DNA of 64,000 nt from Alisma plantago-aquatica (Eukaryota; Streptophyta; Magnoliopsida; Alismatales; Alismataceae). Position numbers and translations under genes: made by a program. The stretch is taken from NCBI GenBank assembly GCA_963693085.1, contig OY856410.1, forward strand, positions 1,331,842,304 to 1,331,906,303. Reading direction: 5' to 3'. Each line of letters opens with the position of its first letter. Position 1 is the first letter of the stretch. Below are positions 13,004 through 24,257 of this stretch, one piece after another. The notes under the pieces were generated by a model. That model worked only from the letters and a program-made list of their open reading frames with translations. It was not told the origin of the DNA and did not search any database.

Positions 13004-13339
13004 AGCATAAGTGCCATATTATTAAATTACCAGATCCAACGAGAATTAGAAGGAAATGACCCTGCCGCCCTTGGGTCTTCACCGTGCATGAAGGGGCACT
13101 TTAGTCTTTTGGATGTGGGTTCTCTCCCACGGGTATTCTGCAAAACGCTGGCCGCCGGAGTCGCATCGCGATCGCACACTATGTCCTCCTTGTCGCGCCT
13201 TCGCCTCTTCGTCCTAGCCTGTCCTCTTCCTCGGCCCAGTCCGGACTGCCTAAGGGAGGGCCGATGGTGTGCCACCCCCATCCTCGGCACCACCACAGGC
13301 GAGGTTTCCGCCCAAGCTGCTCACTCGGTCGTTCATCCG

Positions 13340-13416
13340 CCAGGTCTCCGCCAGATCTCCGCCAGGTCTCCGCTGGATCTCCGCCAGGTCTCCACTGGAT
13401 CTCTTCCAGGTCTCCG
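13340..13416. repeat. 11-bp minisatellite, 7 units, A2 5' LTR
   Basis: Seven units related to CCAGGTCTCCG, against six in the 3' LTR. LTRs are identical when an element inserts, so one unit was gained or lost since then. Confidence 0.85.
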
Positions 13417-13949
13417 CCATCACGTTCTAGCCCCAACTATTTATAGAGCACCACCGCAGATCCCTCCCCGAAAAGCAACCCGCATAAGATCGGCCTCCGG
13501 CCTAGTCCTGCTGTTCATGGATTCTTCGTCGCCCATGAGATCTAGCTCTCCGTAGCACGACGTCAGCGTCTCAGCACCATATCCCGAACTCGTTCCTCCG
13601 AGTCCGTCCTCTCCTTCCTCGTGACGGGGCTCCACTGCGGATGCCTCCCGCCAGCGCGCCCACACGCGGCAGCATGCCTCCGCTAGCCCAGGTGCAGGGC
13701 GCCGCCATCCTAGCACCGCCTGTCGTCCCATCCATCCCGATCTCCAAACAGAAAGATGCCCTAATGACCTTCCCACTGAATCCTTTGAATCCACCATAGC
13801 TTGAGAAGAGTGGCTCTGATTTCTTCCTTACGGAAGACCTGCGATGCTCATCACGACCCACCTTGGCATGGTGGTCGCATGCTTTCCATCTATCTACTGT
13901 TATAGGCGAGAGCAAAGTTGTTTTCCAGAAGCCTTGCATGACTAGAGTC

Positions 13950-13958
13950 TTTTATAGG
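13950..13958 (-). promoter_or_regulatory. TATA box of A2 5' LTR
   Basis: CCTATAAAA on the minus strand. As the 5' LTR copy this would drive the full-length A2 transcript. Confidence 0.6.
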
Positions 13959-14561
13959 CATCACACCCCTAGGGTTTAGATCACAAAGAAACCGGTGGAT
14001 CTATCTTTCCAAAACCACATGGAAAGGATTGGATTTTGTAGAGGCAAAATACAGTACGAAGTATTCTTGTAACTTTCCTTGCATGGATGGGTTTGAAGGG
14101 AAATACCCACCGTCTTCCTTATTTAGATATAACACCAGTTTGTAGCAATCTAAGAATTCAATTAATACCTTTCCTTGCACCAAACAAAACATCTTCTTTC
14201 CATTATTGGTATCCGATCCTTTTATTCTTATTATAAAGAGTTATCTCATTTGATTATTATGGGAGTCCATGAAACACCACTAAGTGAACTCCCTATCCTT
14301 CTCTTTCTTTATTAAAAGATTTCCTTTCAAGGATTTCTTTATATATCCTTTATTTCCTTTTCTCTATTTTTTATTTACGCAATAATATAGTTGCTTTTAT
14401 CCTTTCTTTGGGCCCAATAGCCAATAAAGCCCACAAAACAATCATCAAGGCTATTGTAAATGAAATTCATTTATCCAAAATGGATTATATCCTTGTTCAA
14501 ATATCTTTAATATGAGAAATTACATTTCTCACCAATGAACCTGAAAGTTGCGGTTGTAACA

Positions 14562-14566
14562 AAACC
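14562..14566. repeat. Target site duplication of A2, right copy (AAACC)
   Basis: Pairs with 3851-3855. In the intact A2 internal region the site reads ctaaagATAACCaagatatc (10203 onward), which confirms that A2 entered A1 here. Confidence 0.9.
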
Positions 14567-15688
14567 AAGATATCATCAGCCTCCAGGGATCAAACATAAG
14601 GCAACCACTATCATCCACTTAGGTCGCATCATCCTCTACTATCCACTGTTCCTAAGTCTCGGAACCTAAGCTTCCAACCTTCTTGCTTGAGTCCTGCTTT
14701 CCTCTCTAGAACTAACTCTACATCCAACCTTACTACCAGATGTCCTTTCTGCATGAAGGATCAAGCTTTACTAGCATACCTTCACATGGGTGAAGCATAT
14801 GCTCGAACTTAGGTTTGCTCAATATCATTCATATCCCTTTATGCTTATTCCATGATCTCTTAACCAGGGTTTCATCAAGATATACCCTACTTGCCTAAGC
14901 CCATAGGGTAACTATAGGTTCTCTTCTAACCTCATCCATGAAGGAGCTATCCTTCTCTCTAGCATGCACGACCCTCTCAAGGGTTGGTCGCCAAAGGTAC
15001 TAGGTCATCTACCCTTTTATGGCATCCCAAAGGCATGTCCAACCAAACACTCGGTCAACCATGACATCTAACTCATCATGTCATCTCTCTCTCTAACCTT
15101 CACTTAGGGTTAGGGTTAACATCATCCTCAAAGGATGTTCTAGGTATCTACTTTTAATGGAGGTCTCTACCTCCAAGACTAACTCTCTCTACTCATCCTC
15201 CTTCCAAGGAGGTCTATCCTGAGGGCAATGACAACTCGTGTCATACGACCTAAGCATTATCTATTCTTTAGTTTACGCTTAATCTATTAAGCTTATGTCC
15301 ATGACATCTTATTTACATGCTTTTCATTAATTTGGTGGAGGATTCCTTAGTCCTTATTAACCTTACCCATACCTCAAGAGGATGAGGAGAAGAGAGAAAA
15401 CCCTAATCCTTAAGGTCCTTAACAAAATTTGAGTTGAGAAGGGATGAACAAGATGAGAGAGTCCTAAAGGTGTCTTATTTCGAGTCATATCCTAAGACAT
15501 CGGCCAGGCAGTCACACAATCCGGGAGTCCTCATATTCCGACTAGCGGTGTAGAGGAAAATATTGCCAGCCCCCAGAAGTGATCCTTTTCTAGACACCTC
15601 AATCTTTTGGACACTCCTCTAATCACTCCCTTGGTTCTATGGAATTTGTAAAATTTAATAATTATTAATGATTAGATGAGGAACCTAT
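14567..15688 (-). mobile_element. A1 internal region, 5' part, non-coding
   Basis: It aligns with A2 from about 10208 to 11392, including the paired TCATCCTCAAAGGATG segment, with small deletions. No coding frame is visible. Confidence 0.82.
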
Positions 15689-15700
15689 GCTCTGATACCA
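15689..15700 (-). other. Primer binding site of A1 (tRNA-iMet)
   Basis: TGGTATCAGAGC on the minus strand, two bases from the LTR end at 15703, as in A2. Confidence 0.93.
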
Positions 15701-17050
15701 ATTGTAACGACCCCGTCTCCCGATAACCCCCAATTAAGGGAGACCCGAAGGTCAGAGCCATTATTCAATTAACAGGATCAAAGGTTCGACAAATAATCAA
15801 TAATAATTATGAAATTCTACTAACTAACTGGAATTTGGTATAAAATTAAAACTTTTCTTACCTTTGAAAAAATTTGGAAATCTATCTATCCAGAGCTTGA
15901 ATCTACTCTATCTAATCCTCCTTGCACTTTATGTTTTATTTTCACAATGTGTCACTTTATCGTTTGTTCATTTTCACAATGTTTTATTTTCATATTGACT
16001 TTATGATTTGCAAGTATGAACATCCAAAGAGATAATTTGCATTCAATGCGATTAACGAACCGGAAAATCCTCGACAAACTAAGGCAGTTATTCATAATTA
16101 ACCACATACCTGATATGACGATTTGAATAGAAATATCCATGCAAATAAGAATCCAAGCAAGCAAGCATTTTCAACAAGATCCTGAAATAATCACGTAATT
16201 CCATTTTTATTATTCATGTCATCAAGATCCATTAAACCTAGCTCGCTTCCTAGGGTTTCTAATTCATTTTTTGGGTTTCTATTGCAATTATGGCTTCACT
16301 TCATCTTTTAGTATTTTAAACCCTAATTTAACACAATTGATCACAAACCCTAATTATTTCCACATCAGATCCTCAATTCCAGATTAAAGGCATAATTAAC
16401 CATTAATTAATCTCATCAAGCCTCTTTTTATCAAAGCTACTATTTTTATCCTTTTAATCCATGACAAGATCGTTATACACATTTATCATCAATTCATAGT
16501 TCATTATCGTCCAAAACACATAAGAACTCAATTTGCCATTAATTCCACCTTTTATTCATGAGAAAACCCTAATTACCACATTTAGGGTATTTATCCACAA
16601 ATTAGGAACTTTAATGCTCAAAATAGCATATTCCAACTTTAATCATGAAATTAATCAATTAAAGCCATTAATAGTCAAATTAATCAACATTAGGGTTTCA
16701 AGGCCCATTAAAGTATATTCATGCATATGAAACTCCAAATTAACTAATTAGATGCAAAGTTCATCCTTTTTCTTCCTAATGTTCCTTTTTATCATAAACA
16801 GGCTAATATCCACTTTAATCAGCTATTAAACCCTACTAATCACTTTAATCATATCAAAATAGGGTTCTTTAAACATTATTACATCTAAAGCTAATAACCT
16901 CCATTACTTTTCAAATTGAAATCAGAATTAGGCTTTAAATACATTTTATTTAGATTCCTCTCAATTTTCTGAGCAATTTTCATATTTTGCATGATCTCAT
17001 CAGAGCTACCAATATTTAGATACAATTTTTGCAATAAATCACTTACTCTG

Positions 17051-17072
17051 GCCAATCGGAGCGCGCCACGTC
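17051..17072 (-). promoter_or_regulatory. Conserved ACGTGGC ... ATTGG box, A1 5' LTR
   Basis: The minus strand reads GACGTGGCGCG then ATTGGCC, with the same spacing as in A2 and C although the module beside it differs. Confidence 0.5.
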
Positions 17073-17610
17073 GCTCGAAACATGCAGCGTAGTCCGGCTG
17101 GTTTAAGACATAACCAAATTATGGAATTACCCCCGCGTGTTGCCCCATCTCTTCAAGCCTTGGAGGGGCCTTTTTGTCCATGCGCCATGTTCTTCTTCTT
17201 CCTTGCGATTTCCACCTGCGACCGCCGACCTGCAGTGATTCACGGGCTGGCTCCCACCGCATCAAAGCTCGAACCTCACCGGAAATCTCCTCCCTGCCTC
17301 CGCCACCCCCTATCGCAGACGAACAAGCCTCAACTTGTGGCCGAGACGACCAGTCTCATGAATGCCAAGCCCATGCTTTTGGCGGGGTTACAGCCCTCCA
17401 GCAGGCGCTGTGTGAGAATGGGAGTAAGACGATGGTGACCAATCACTTCTCGGTGGTCTGGGGCGCGTCCCACATCCATCCAGTCTACTTAATGGTTCCT
17501 TGTTGCCCCATGGCCACACGACTCCTTTATCTTAGGGTTTGTTTACGAAGAAGGAGAAGAAGAAGATAGGAATTTGTGGAACCTCCTGTAACTCGTCTCT
17601 GGGCTCTACC

Positions 17611-17620
17611 CCTTATATAG
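17611..17620 (-). promoter_or_regulatory. TATA box of A1 5' LTR
   Basis: CTATATAAGG on the minus strand, followed by GGTAGAGCCCAGAGACGA, which closely resembles the sequence after the TATA box of C (38538 onward). Confidence 0.6.
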
Positions 17621-18571
17621 GGGAGGGCACCCAAGTCCCAAGACCTTCATATAAAAGGGAACAAGTCCCTTTCCCAATAGGAAATGACTTTCCTTAATTT
17701 AGGAAGCAAATCTTCTCTCTCTCCCTCATCCCTTTGATATTCTTTCTTTTTCTTAATTATTTAGGATTTCGAAAATTACCTCCTTTATCTTCCTTGTACT
17801 TGCCTTTTATGTATTGGCACGAAATTAAGCTTTCTTTTAATAGAAAATACTTCCTTTTACTAACATTACAAAATTCATCAATAATACATCACATTATGCT
17901 CTTATTTTGCAATCTTGGTATTTCCTCTTTCTTTCCTCTTTATTGGGGCTCCATGGACCCCAAGAAACTCAAAGAATTCGAAATTCCTTTTTAAGGAATA
18001 CTCATTATCCTTAAATGCATTAATATGCATTGTTTCACATTATCATGTTGAGTTCTTATTAAAATATTTCTTTTTGAGGATTTCTATTTATTTCTCTTTT
18101 ATTTTCTTCATTGATATTCCTTTTATCATTAGGAATTCTTGGGATACGAAATTCCACAAAGGATAACTCAATTATACCTTTTTCCACTTATTTCCAACAT
18201 TTTAACATTATTTTCAATTTCTTTCTTACTAAAGAATTACTTAATTAATCTTTTTTTTTTCTTTTTGCACTCTTAATGCAACTTTGGACTCCTTGGAACC
18301 CAAGGAACCCAAGAGGTACGAAATCCCTCTTTGGATTTGCCTTCTAGAGGTTTCCATATCTTTCTTTTCTCAAAAACTCAATTATTCATTTATTAATTAG
18401 ATTTCCATGTTATTGGGCCCAATAGCCAATAAAGCCCACAACACAATCATCAAGTCTATTGTAAACAAAATCTATTTATTCAAAACAAATTATATCATTA
18501 TTTGTTCCAATATCTTTAATGTGAGGAATTTCATTCCTCACCAAAGGAACCCAAAAATTGGAGTTGTAACA

Positions 18572-20105
18572 AAAGTTGTACAAGAATGATCTTGAGGATA
18601 GGGCCGTTGAGATGTCCACCATCGACGGGGCGTCAGACATATTCATTGAGCTAGAGGTGGAAGAGGGGCTCGTGTGACCATAGCAGTACGCCATCATGAT
18701 ACGGCTTCTCAGAATGGATATTGGATTCATGACAATGAGGGACCAGATCAAATTTCTCTAGAACCCCAAGGGGCAATTCAACATGTATGAACTTGATTTG
18801 GGACACTATGTCGTCCAGTTGTCCTACAAAGGCGACTACGAAACTGCGATGACTGGAGGACCTTGGAAGATATTCGGCTGCTACTTGGCGGTCTAGGACG
18901 GGAAGCCCTCTTTCAAACTGACAAATGAGATGCCTGATTACGTGGTGACTTGGGCACGTATATTAGATCTGCCATTACACTTGTATGTTCCTACTCTCTT
19001 CGAGTATATAGGACTGGCGCTGGGGAGACTCATAAAAGTAGATAACCACACAACTCTTAGAACTAGGAGTAAGTTTGCTAGACTGGCCATTGAAATAGAT
19101 ACCACAAAAAATCTTCACCCGACAATATATATCAATGGCATTGAGTATGCGGTGGAATACGAGGTGGAGCCAGATTTCTGCACTATCTGTGGGAAGGCAG
19201 GACATAAGGCACAACACTGTCGACATGCTCAGATAGATAAACCTCCCAGAGAAGAGGATGCACCCGAGGGGAATCGAACAAAAGAGACTAGAAGCAGTCG
19301 AGAGGAGTGGCAGCAATAGAGAATGATAGAAAATAACAGACAAAGAGGAACCAAGAAAAATAGGTAAGAAGGGAGAATCCAACAAAATGCGACCACCACG
19401 AATGCATTTGCTAGCCTCGAAAACGTTGTTCCTGAGGAGAACAATAGTAGCAGAACAACTAAGTCCACTAATGAGCAACATACATCCAATGAACATGGGA
19501 AAAGTAAGGCCAAGAGTACCAAAGAATGGCATAAGAAGAAGGTGTTCGAGAATGTAGAAACCAAGAAGGAGGCAGTGGAGGCTAGAACCGGGGTCGAAAA
19601 GGGGGTAGCAAGGAACAGTGGTGAGTCCAGGAAAAACAAAGATGAAGCACACATGGCCGCTCATCCGGAGGTCGATGAGGTTATTCAAGTGATGGAAGAA
19701 GATGAAGAGAACATGCTCGAGAAGACAGAAACCAACGATCAATTGACTATATGAGGAATAGAAGGAAAATAAGTTACAGAAACACAATTTGTGAACAATT
19801 CATCGAATACCATGACAGACAGCACTACAGCCACACACTCTGAAAAAAGCGATACACCGCCATGCAACCACAATAGAGTGGAAGAGACTACTATGAAGGA
19901 AGATGATTATACGATAGCCCCGAGTCAAAAGGTGAAGGGCAATGAATCCAGAATGAAGAGTGATAGGATGAAGCCCCTGTATGAGTATAGAAGAAAAATT
20001 ACTAGGAAAAGTAAGCAAGACACCCAAATTGAGGTTGGAGGAAGCATGATGACCAAGGAAGATGAAACCAATGAAGACAAGGAGGCAACCATCCAAATAG
20101 AGTAA
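18572..20105 (+). pseudogene. LINE ORF1 remnant (DUF4283-like, CCHC zinc knuckle)
   Basis: In L1 elements ORF1 encodes the RNA-binding protein of the retrotransposition particle. One frame runs from the left break to 20105 and is interrupted only by stop codons (near 18677, 18760, 18894, 19317, 19365, 19752), not by frameshifts. About 18700-19140 reads like the plant DUF4283 region (GDYETAMTGGPWKIFG, then MPDYVVTWARILDLPLHLY). A zinc knuckle C-x2-C-x4-H-x4-C follows at about 19180-19222 (CTICGKAGHKAQHC). The C-terminal part is rich in Lys, Glu and Asn, as usual for the family. The original start lies left of the A1 junction. Confidence 0.88.
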
Positions 20106-20127
20106 GCACCCATATACCTATTGCTTT

Positions 20128-23100
20128 ATGGATGACTTAATCTGCTGGAATATCAGAGACATGCAAAGATGTTAGACAGAGAGCCCTAAAGGAGATAATT
20201 AAGATCCATCAACCTAAAGTAGTATCTATCCTAGAACCAAGAATGAGTGGTGAAAATGCGGTCAGAATTATCAAGTGGATGGGTTTCACTAATTCATATC
20301 GTGTAGAAGCGAGGGGTTATGCCGGAGGCATTTGGATATGCTCGAAGGAAGATCATTGTAAAATACAAATTATTCTCATCCACATGCAATTTATTACTTG
20401 CAAGATCAATAACAACTTAATTGTTACATTCGTATATGTGAGCCCTCAAATGGGAACCGAGAATTTGTTATGGAAACACATCATCAACATGGGGAACCAG
20501 TTCGCATCATCGTGGCTTGCAGTTGGAGATCTGAACACCATTGTCAGTCCGGAGGAAAAAAGTGGAAGTGAATGTTTCAATAACTCAGAAGTGACTCTAG
20601 CACATCATACATTCATGGAGGCAGGCTTGACTGATTTAGACTTCTCCGGCATGAGATATACTTATCGGCATGGGCTGTTACAAAAACGTCTGGATAGAGA
20701 AATGGGCAACAACGATTTCATTAATAACTTTCCCAACGCTTCTGTTGAGCACCTCCCCAAAATGGGGTCATATCATTGCCCCATACTGATCTGTATCCAG
20801 TCGAGACTGCAATTTACCAGAAGATTCATATCACTTTTCTCCTGGCAGAGGATAGTTGACTTCCCAACTATGCTAGTTACGTGTTGGAAACCAAACACCA
20901 CCTTCCCTGATGCGCTAAAACAAGCCCAGAACACCATATCGAAATGGGATATGAAGACGAAGAAGGAAGCCCGAAGAAGGAAAGACATCCTAATCAGTAA
21001 GATTAATAAGTTGCAAATAGAAATGGCGGAATATTATAATGAGATATCCGATGCATTATGTCTAGCCTTCCAAACCGAGCTAGATGATATTTTAAAGGAG
21101 GAGGAGGACCTCAAGCATGCTTGCCACATCAAATGGGTAGCTGAAGGGGACATCAATACGAGATTCTACCAGAAGTATGTTAACCAACGACATAGAAGAA
21201 ACACCATACGAGCTCTGAAGAACAACATCAATGAATGGGTGATGAAGGAATCAGATTTGATGCAACTCGTGGTGACCCACTTTCAGATGATTCTTACTGA
21301 TCTCGGTCGCCAGGATCCAAAGCACATGTTGAACTGTCCAGGGAGATTTGCCATCCCTACTTAGAGACAAAAGGAAACGATTGGCAGATGCCCCATCGAG
21401 GAGGAAATCCTTGCGGTGGTCAGGTCCATGGACCCCACCAAGGTTGTCGGACCTGATGGCATCAACGAAACTTTCATCAAAGCTAACTAGAACATCGTCG
21501 ACGCCAGTGTAGTTCGGTCAGTTCAAGAAGCCATTACTTCCGACAAGGTAACTGACGAGCTGTGCAATTTGACTATTGTGCTCATACCCAAGGTGCAATC
21601 ATCAGAGAGATGTGAATAGCTCAGATCGATTTCACTGAACAACATTACCCTTAAAATCATATCTAAGGTGGTAGTGGAGAGGCTAAAACCCCACATGTCA
21701 GAATGGATCTCCTGGTGCTAGAGTAGCTTTGTACCTGGAAGAAAGATAGTGGACAATATAACTCTTGTGCAGGAGATTATGCACATAATGAAGAAGAAGA
21801 AAGGTGCTAAAACGATGGCTATTAAGGTTGACTTAACCAAAGCGAATGATCAAATATCTTGGGAATTCATTAGAGACACTATTAATATAACTGGTATTCC
21901 CCAAAACATATGCAATTACATTATGAGCTCTATCTTCCTGGGAAACATTAGAATTTCTTGGGATGGCAAAACTACAAACACTTTCAAGGCCAGCGGCGGG
22001 TTACAGCAGGGTGACCCTTTGTCACCGTATTTGTTTGTTCTTTGTTTGGAAAGGCTCACTCAACTCATTCATAAGAAGGTGGAGGAAGGTAGTTGGAAAC
22101 CCATTAAGGTGGGTGCATGAGGTCTGAAAGTATCCCACGTTTGCTTTGCCGATGACTTGATCATCTTTGCACAGGCCAGCACTACGCATATGGGAGTCAT
22201 TAAGGAATGCTTCAAGATGTTTGAAGAGGCTTCAGGACAATGTGTGTCCATGGACAAGACGAGACTGTTCTTCGCAAGGAGCGTAGATGAAAGGCTAAGA
22301 GACCGTATTACTGAGTCGAGTGGGTTCTAACAGACTAACGACCTAGGCAAGTACTTGGGCGTACCCCTCATTCATAGGAGAGTCAATAAGAACACTTATT
22401 GCACCATCCTGGACGCAGTTAGTGGAAAACTTCAAGCGTGGGTGGCGAGAGATCTTTCTCTACCAGGGAGGATATGATTAGCCAGAGTGACCCTTGAAAC
22501 CTTGCCGACTTATGTGTTGCAGACGACAATACTTCCTCTCCAATTGTGTGATAGAATTGAAGGCATCATTTGAAGATTTATTTGGGGGTAACTACAAAGC
22601 TCATCCCCTAGATTTAGTAGCATGGGATAAGGTAACCTACCAGAAATGTGATGGTGGTCTTGGCCTCAAGGACCTATAAGACTAGAATCTGACATTGAAC
22701 TATAAACACTCGTGGGGCGTTGTTAGTGGCAGAGAAGCTGCATGGGAAGATCTTATGAGAACTAGATTTTAGTCCAATTTGGACAAGAAGAACCACGATT
22801 GTACCAAACTTGGTAGATCGGTGCTGGCTGGAACAAAGTTCATTACAGATAATTCCTACAGTATCCCCATGGACGGTATGAGCACTAGTGTTTGGACGGA
22901 TAGGTGGTGGAAAGAAGGCCCCCTACTGAAAGATTATGCACTCAAGCCCATCCCGGAGGAACTGATGGACCTGAAAGTTGGCAGCATGGTGAATCTCGAG
23001 GCATCATGGGACAACAAATTCCTAGAAGAGTGGTTGCCTAACAACTTACCTGAGAAGGTAAAGAAGCTCAAGAACCCGTCCATGGAGGATGGAAAGGACG

Positions 23101-24224
23101 TTAGGGTCTAGAACCACACTAAAAATGGCATCTACACTGCTAAATCTACATATACGAGACTGCGAGAAGGTAATGGGATCAAAGTGGAAGGAAAATAGAA
23201 CACCATATGGAAGCTTACGATGCCTAATAGAATCAAAATGTTCACATGGATGGTAATGCATAACGCACTACTTACTAACAAGAAGAAGGTCCAGAGGAAG
23301 ATAGCTCACAACAGCTTGTGTACTAGATGCGAGGAGCAGGAGGAAGCTTTAATGCACGCGATGAGGGACTATAAACATGCTAAACAAGTCTGGGATATCA
23401 TCTTGCCGGGTCAAATTAATACCATCTTCATTGATAATCAGAACGTCAAGCAGTGGATCAACAAATAGCTAGAGATCGATGAAGAACATGTTATTACAAC
23501 CCTCATCATTTAGTGGCAGATCTGGCTTGCAAGGAACAAATAGGTTTTTAGTAACAAGATCATGAATGCTCTGCAACAGGCAAGAGCAATAAGAGAGAAT
23601 CTCAAAATACACAATGAGGTGTTTAAGAAAGAAATTAACAGGAGTGAACAATGTTAGGTATGAAACCTCACCTAGACACCATCCATGTGTGGAGTTTCTA
23701 AACTAAATGTTGATGTCGCGGTGAAGAAGAACAAGGTGACTTGTGTTGTGGTGATAAGAGATTACCTTGGTAGATGGAAGGGAGGCATAGCAAGACAGGT
23801 ACATTCTCAGGATGTGACTGAGGTAGAGCTAGAAGGTATTCTGTTTGCCATGGAGATTTCCACTAATCATTGTTTACAGTCGATCATTGTGGAAACAGAT
23901 TCTCTATAGGAAAAGACTATGATTGACCAACGTTGCAATGAGAATCCTAGGTATGCTAAGAAGATTGGGAGGATTCAAAATACCATGCAGTTCTATTGGA
24001 ACATTTATGTTCCCACGGAGATGAACAAGGTGGATGACAATGTGGCTAAACTTAGCCTTAAAAATAATATTGCATACATAGAGTATGTTGTCCCTCCTAG
24101 TGAGGTCCAACAGTTAGTGAGTAGTAAAATATGTAATGGTAGTAGTACTACCATGTTTTCGATTACTAGTTTAATTAGTGATTGTAATTTGTTTGAATTA
24201 TCTCGCATGAGGAGGGCGGGATAA
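20128..24224 (+). pseudogene. LINE ORF2 remnant (endonuclease, RT, zf-RVT, RNase H)
   Basis: ORF2 would nick target DNA and copy LINE RNA at the nick. ATG at 20128 opens with LICWNIRG, followed by a frameshift near 20158. The endonuclease part (20170-20810) keeps GDLN (20525-20536) and EK, but the terminal SDH motif reads SYH near 20768, so a catalytic Asp is lost. The RT part (about 21400-22320) has KVDLTKAND (21820s), GGLQQGDPLSPYLF (about 22000) and FADD (22145-22156). A second frameshift lies near 22560. zf-RVT follows (NRIKMFTWMVMHNALLTN, about 23226), with a CTRC motif. RNase H (23700-23910) keeps LNVDVAV, EVELEG and ETDS. About fifteen in-frame stops are present. The length of about 1365 codons fits plant L1 ORF2. 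Confidence 0.93.
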
Positions 24225-24248
24225 ATAAGATTGCCTCCTGACTTATCC

Positions 24249-24257
24249 AAAAAAAAA
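24249..24257 (+). other. LINE poly-A tail
   Basis: Nine A residues follow the ORF2 stop and a short 3' untranslated tail. This marks the 3' end of the LINE; the sequence beyond shows no LINE similarity. Confidence 0.8.

Larger units (their letters stand above)
3856..14561 (-). mobile_element. LTR retrotransposon A2, complete, non-autonomous, nested in A1
   Basis: A2 is a full-length element of 10.7 kb on the minus strand: 5' LTR 11407-14561, PBS 11393-11404, internal region 7004-11406, PPT 7004-7018 and 3' LTR 3856-7003. AAACC flanks it on both sides. The LTRs are 3155 and 3148 bp and differ by only a few percent in the blocks I compared (for example 4 differences in the first 75 bases), so it inserted more recently than A1. 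No internal frame resembles gag or pol. It belongs to the same family as its host element A1, but its LTR carries a different GC-rich module. Confidence 0.92.
11407..14561 (-). repeat. A2 5' LTR
   Basis: It is near-identical in order and content to 3856-7003: double hairpin at 11696-11734, 74-bp repeat at 11897-12044, ACGTGGC/ATTGG box at 12982-13003, GC-rich module at 13004-13949, 11-bp array at 13340-13416 and TATA box at 13950-13958. The right end TTGTAACA abuts AAACC (14562-14566). One extra 11-bp unit explains most of the length difference from the 3' LTR. Confidence 0.92.
1..18571 (-). mobile_element. LTR retrotransposon A1 (outer, non-autonomous), interrupted by A2
   Basis: A1 is read on the minus strand. 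Its 5' LTR is 15703-18571, its PBS is 15689-15700, its internal DNA is split into 14567-15702 and 664-3855, and its 3' LTR runs off the left edge (1-663). The two internal pieces join without loss when compared with the uninterrupted internal region of A2 (7004-11406): the left piece stops at the equivalent of about 10207 and the right piece resumes there. No gag, protease, integrase or RT frame is present, so it can move only with proteins from another element. The PPT context (a GAGG..AAAATTCT-like stretch, then AAGAGGGGAAGGA) looks like plant Gypsy elements; that placement is inference. The target duplication cannot be checked because the left end is outside the window. Confidence 0.88.
15703..18571 (-). 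repeat. A1 5' LTR, shortened
   Basis: The ends TGTAACGACC and TTGTAACA match A2. At 2869 bp it is about 280 bases shorter; the double hairpin and 74-bp repeat of A2 are missing around 15950-15990, where the sequence jumps to the GATTTGCAAG stretch. The GC-rich module (17073-17610) is not visibly related to that of A2. The shared parts are the U3 (17911-18571), the U5 and the ACGTGGC/ATTGG box (17051-17072). A frame of about 130 codons at 17082-17569 (plus strand, antisense to the element) matches nothing I know. Confidence 0.88.
18572..24257 (+). mobile_element. L1-type LINE, degenerate, 5' end missing
   Basis: A non-LTR retrotransposon in plus orientation has ORF1 (to 20105), ORF2 (20128-24224), a 24-bp 3' tail and a run of nine A at 24249-24257. 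The left end abuts the A1 LTR, and ORF1 has lost its N-terminal codons. Either A1 inserted into the LINE or the LINE was 5'-truncated next to it. The rest of the LINE would be left of the window if the first is right. Many stops and at least two frameshifts make it inactive. No target duplication can be tested because the 5' end is lost. Confidence 0.93.

Noticed and set aside
18476..20113. Minus-strand frames of up to 270 codons opposite LINE ORF1 (18975-19787)
   Set aside because: They are shadows of the ORF1 frame. The plus strand carries the recognisable DUF4283-like region and zinc knuckle.
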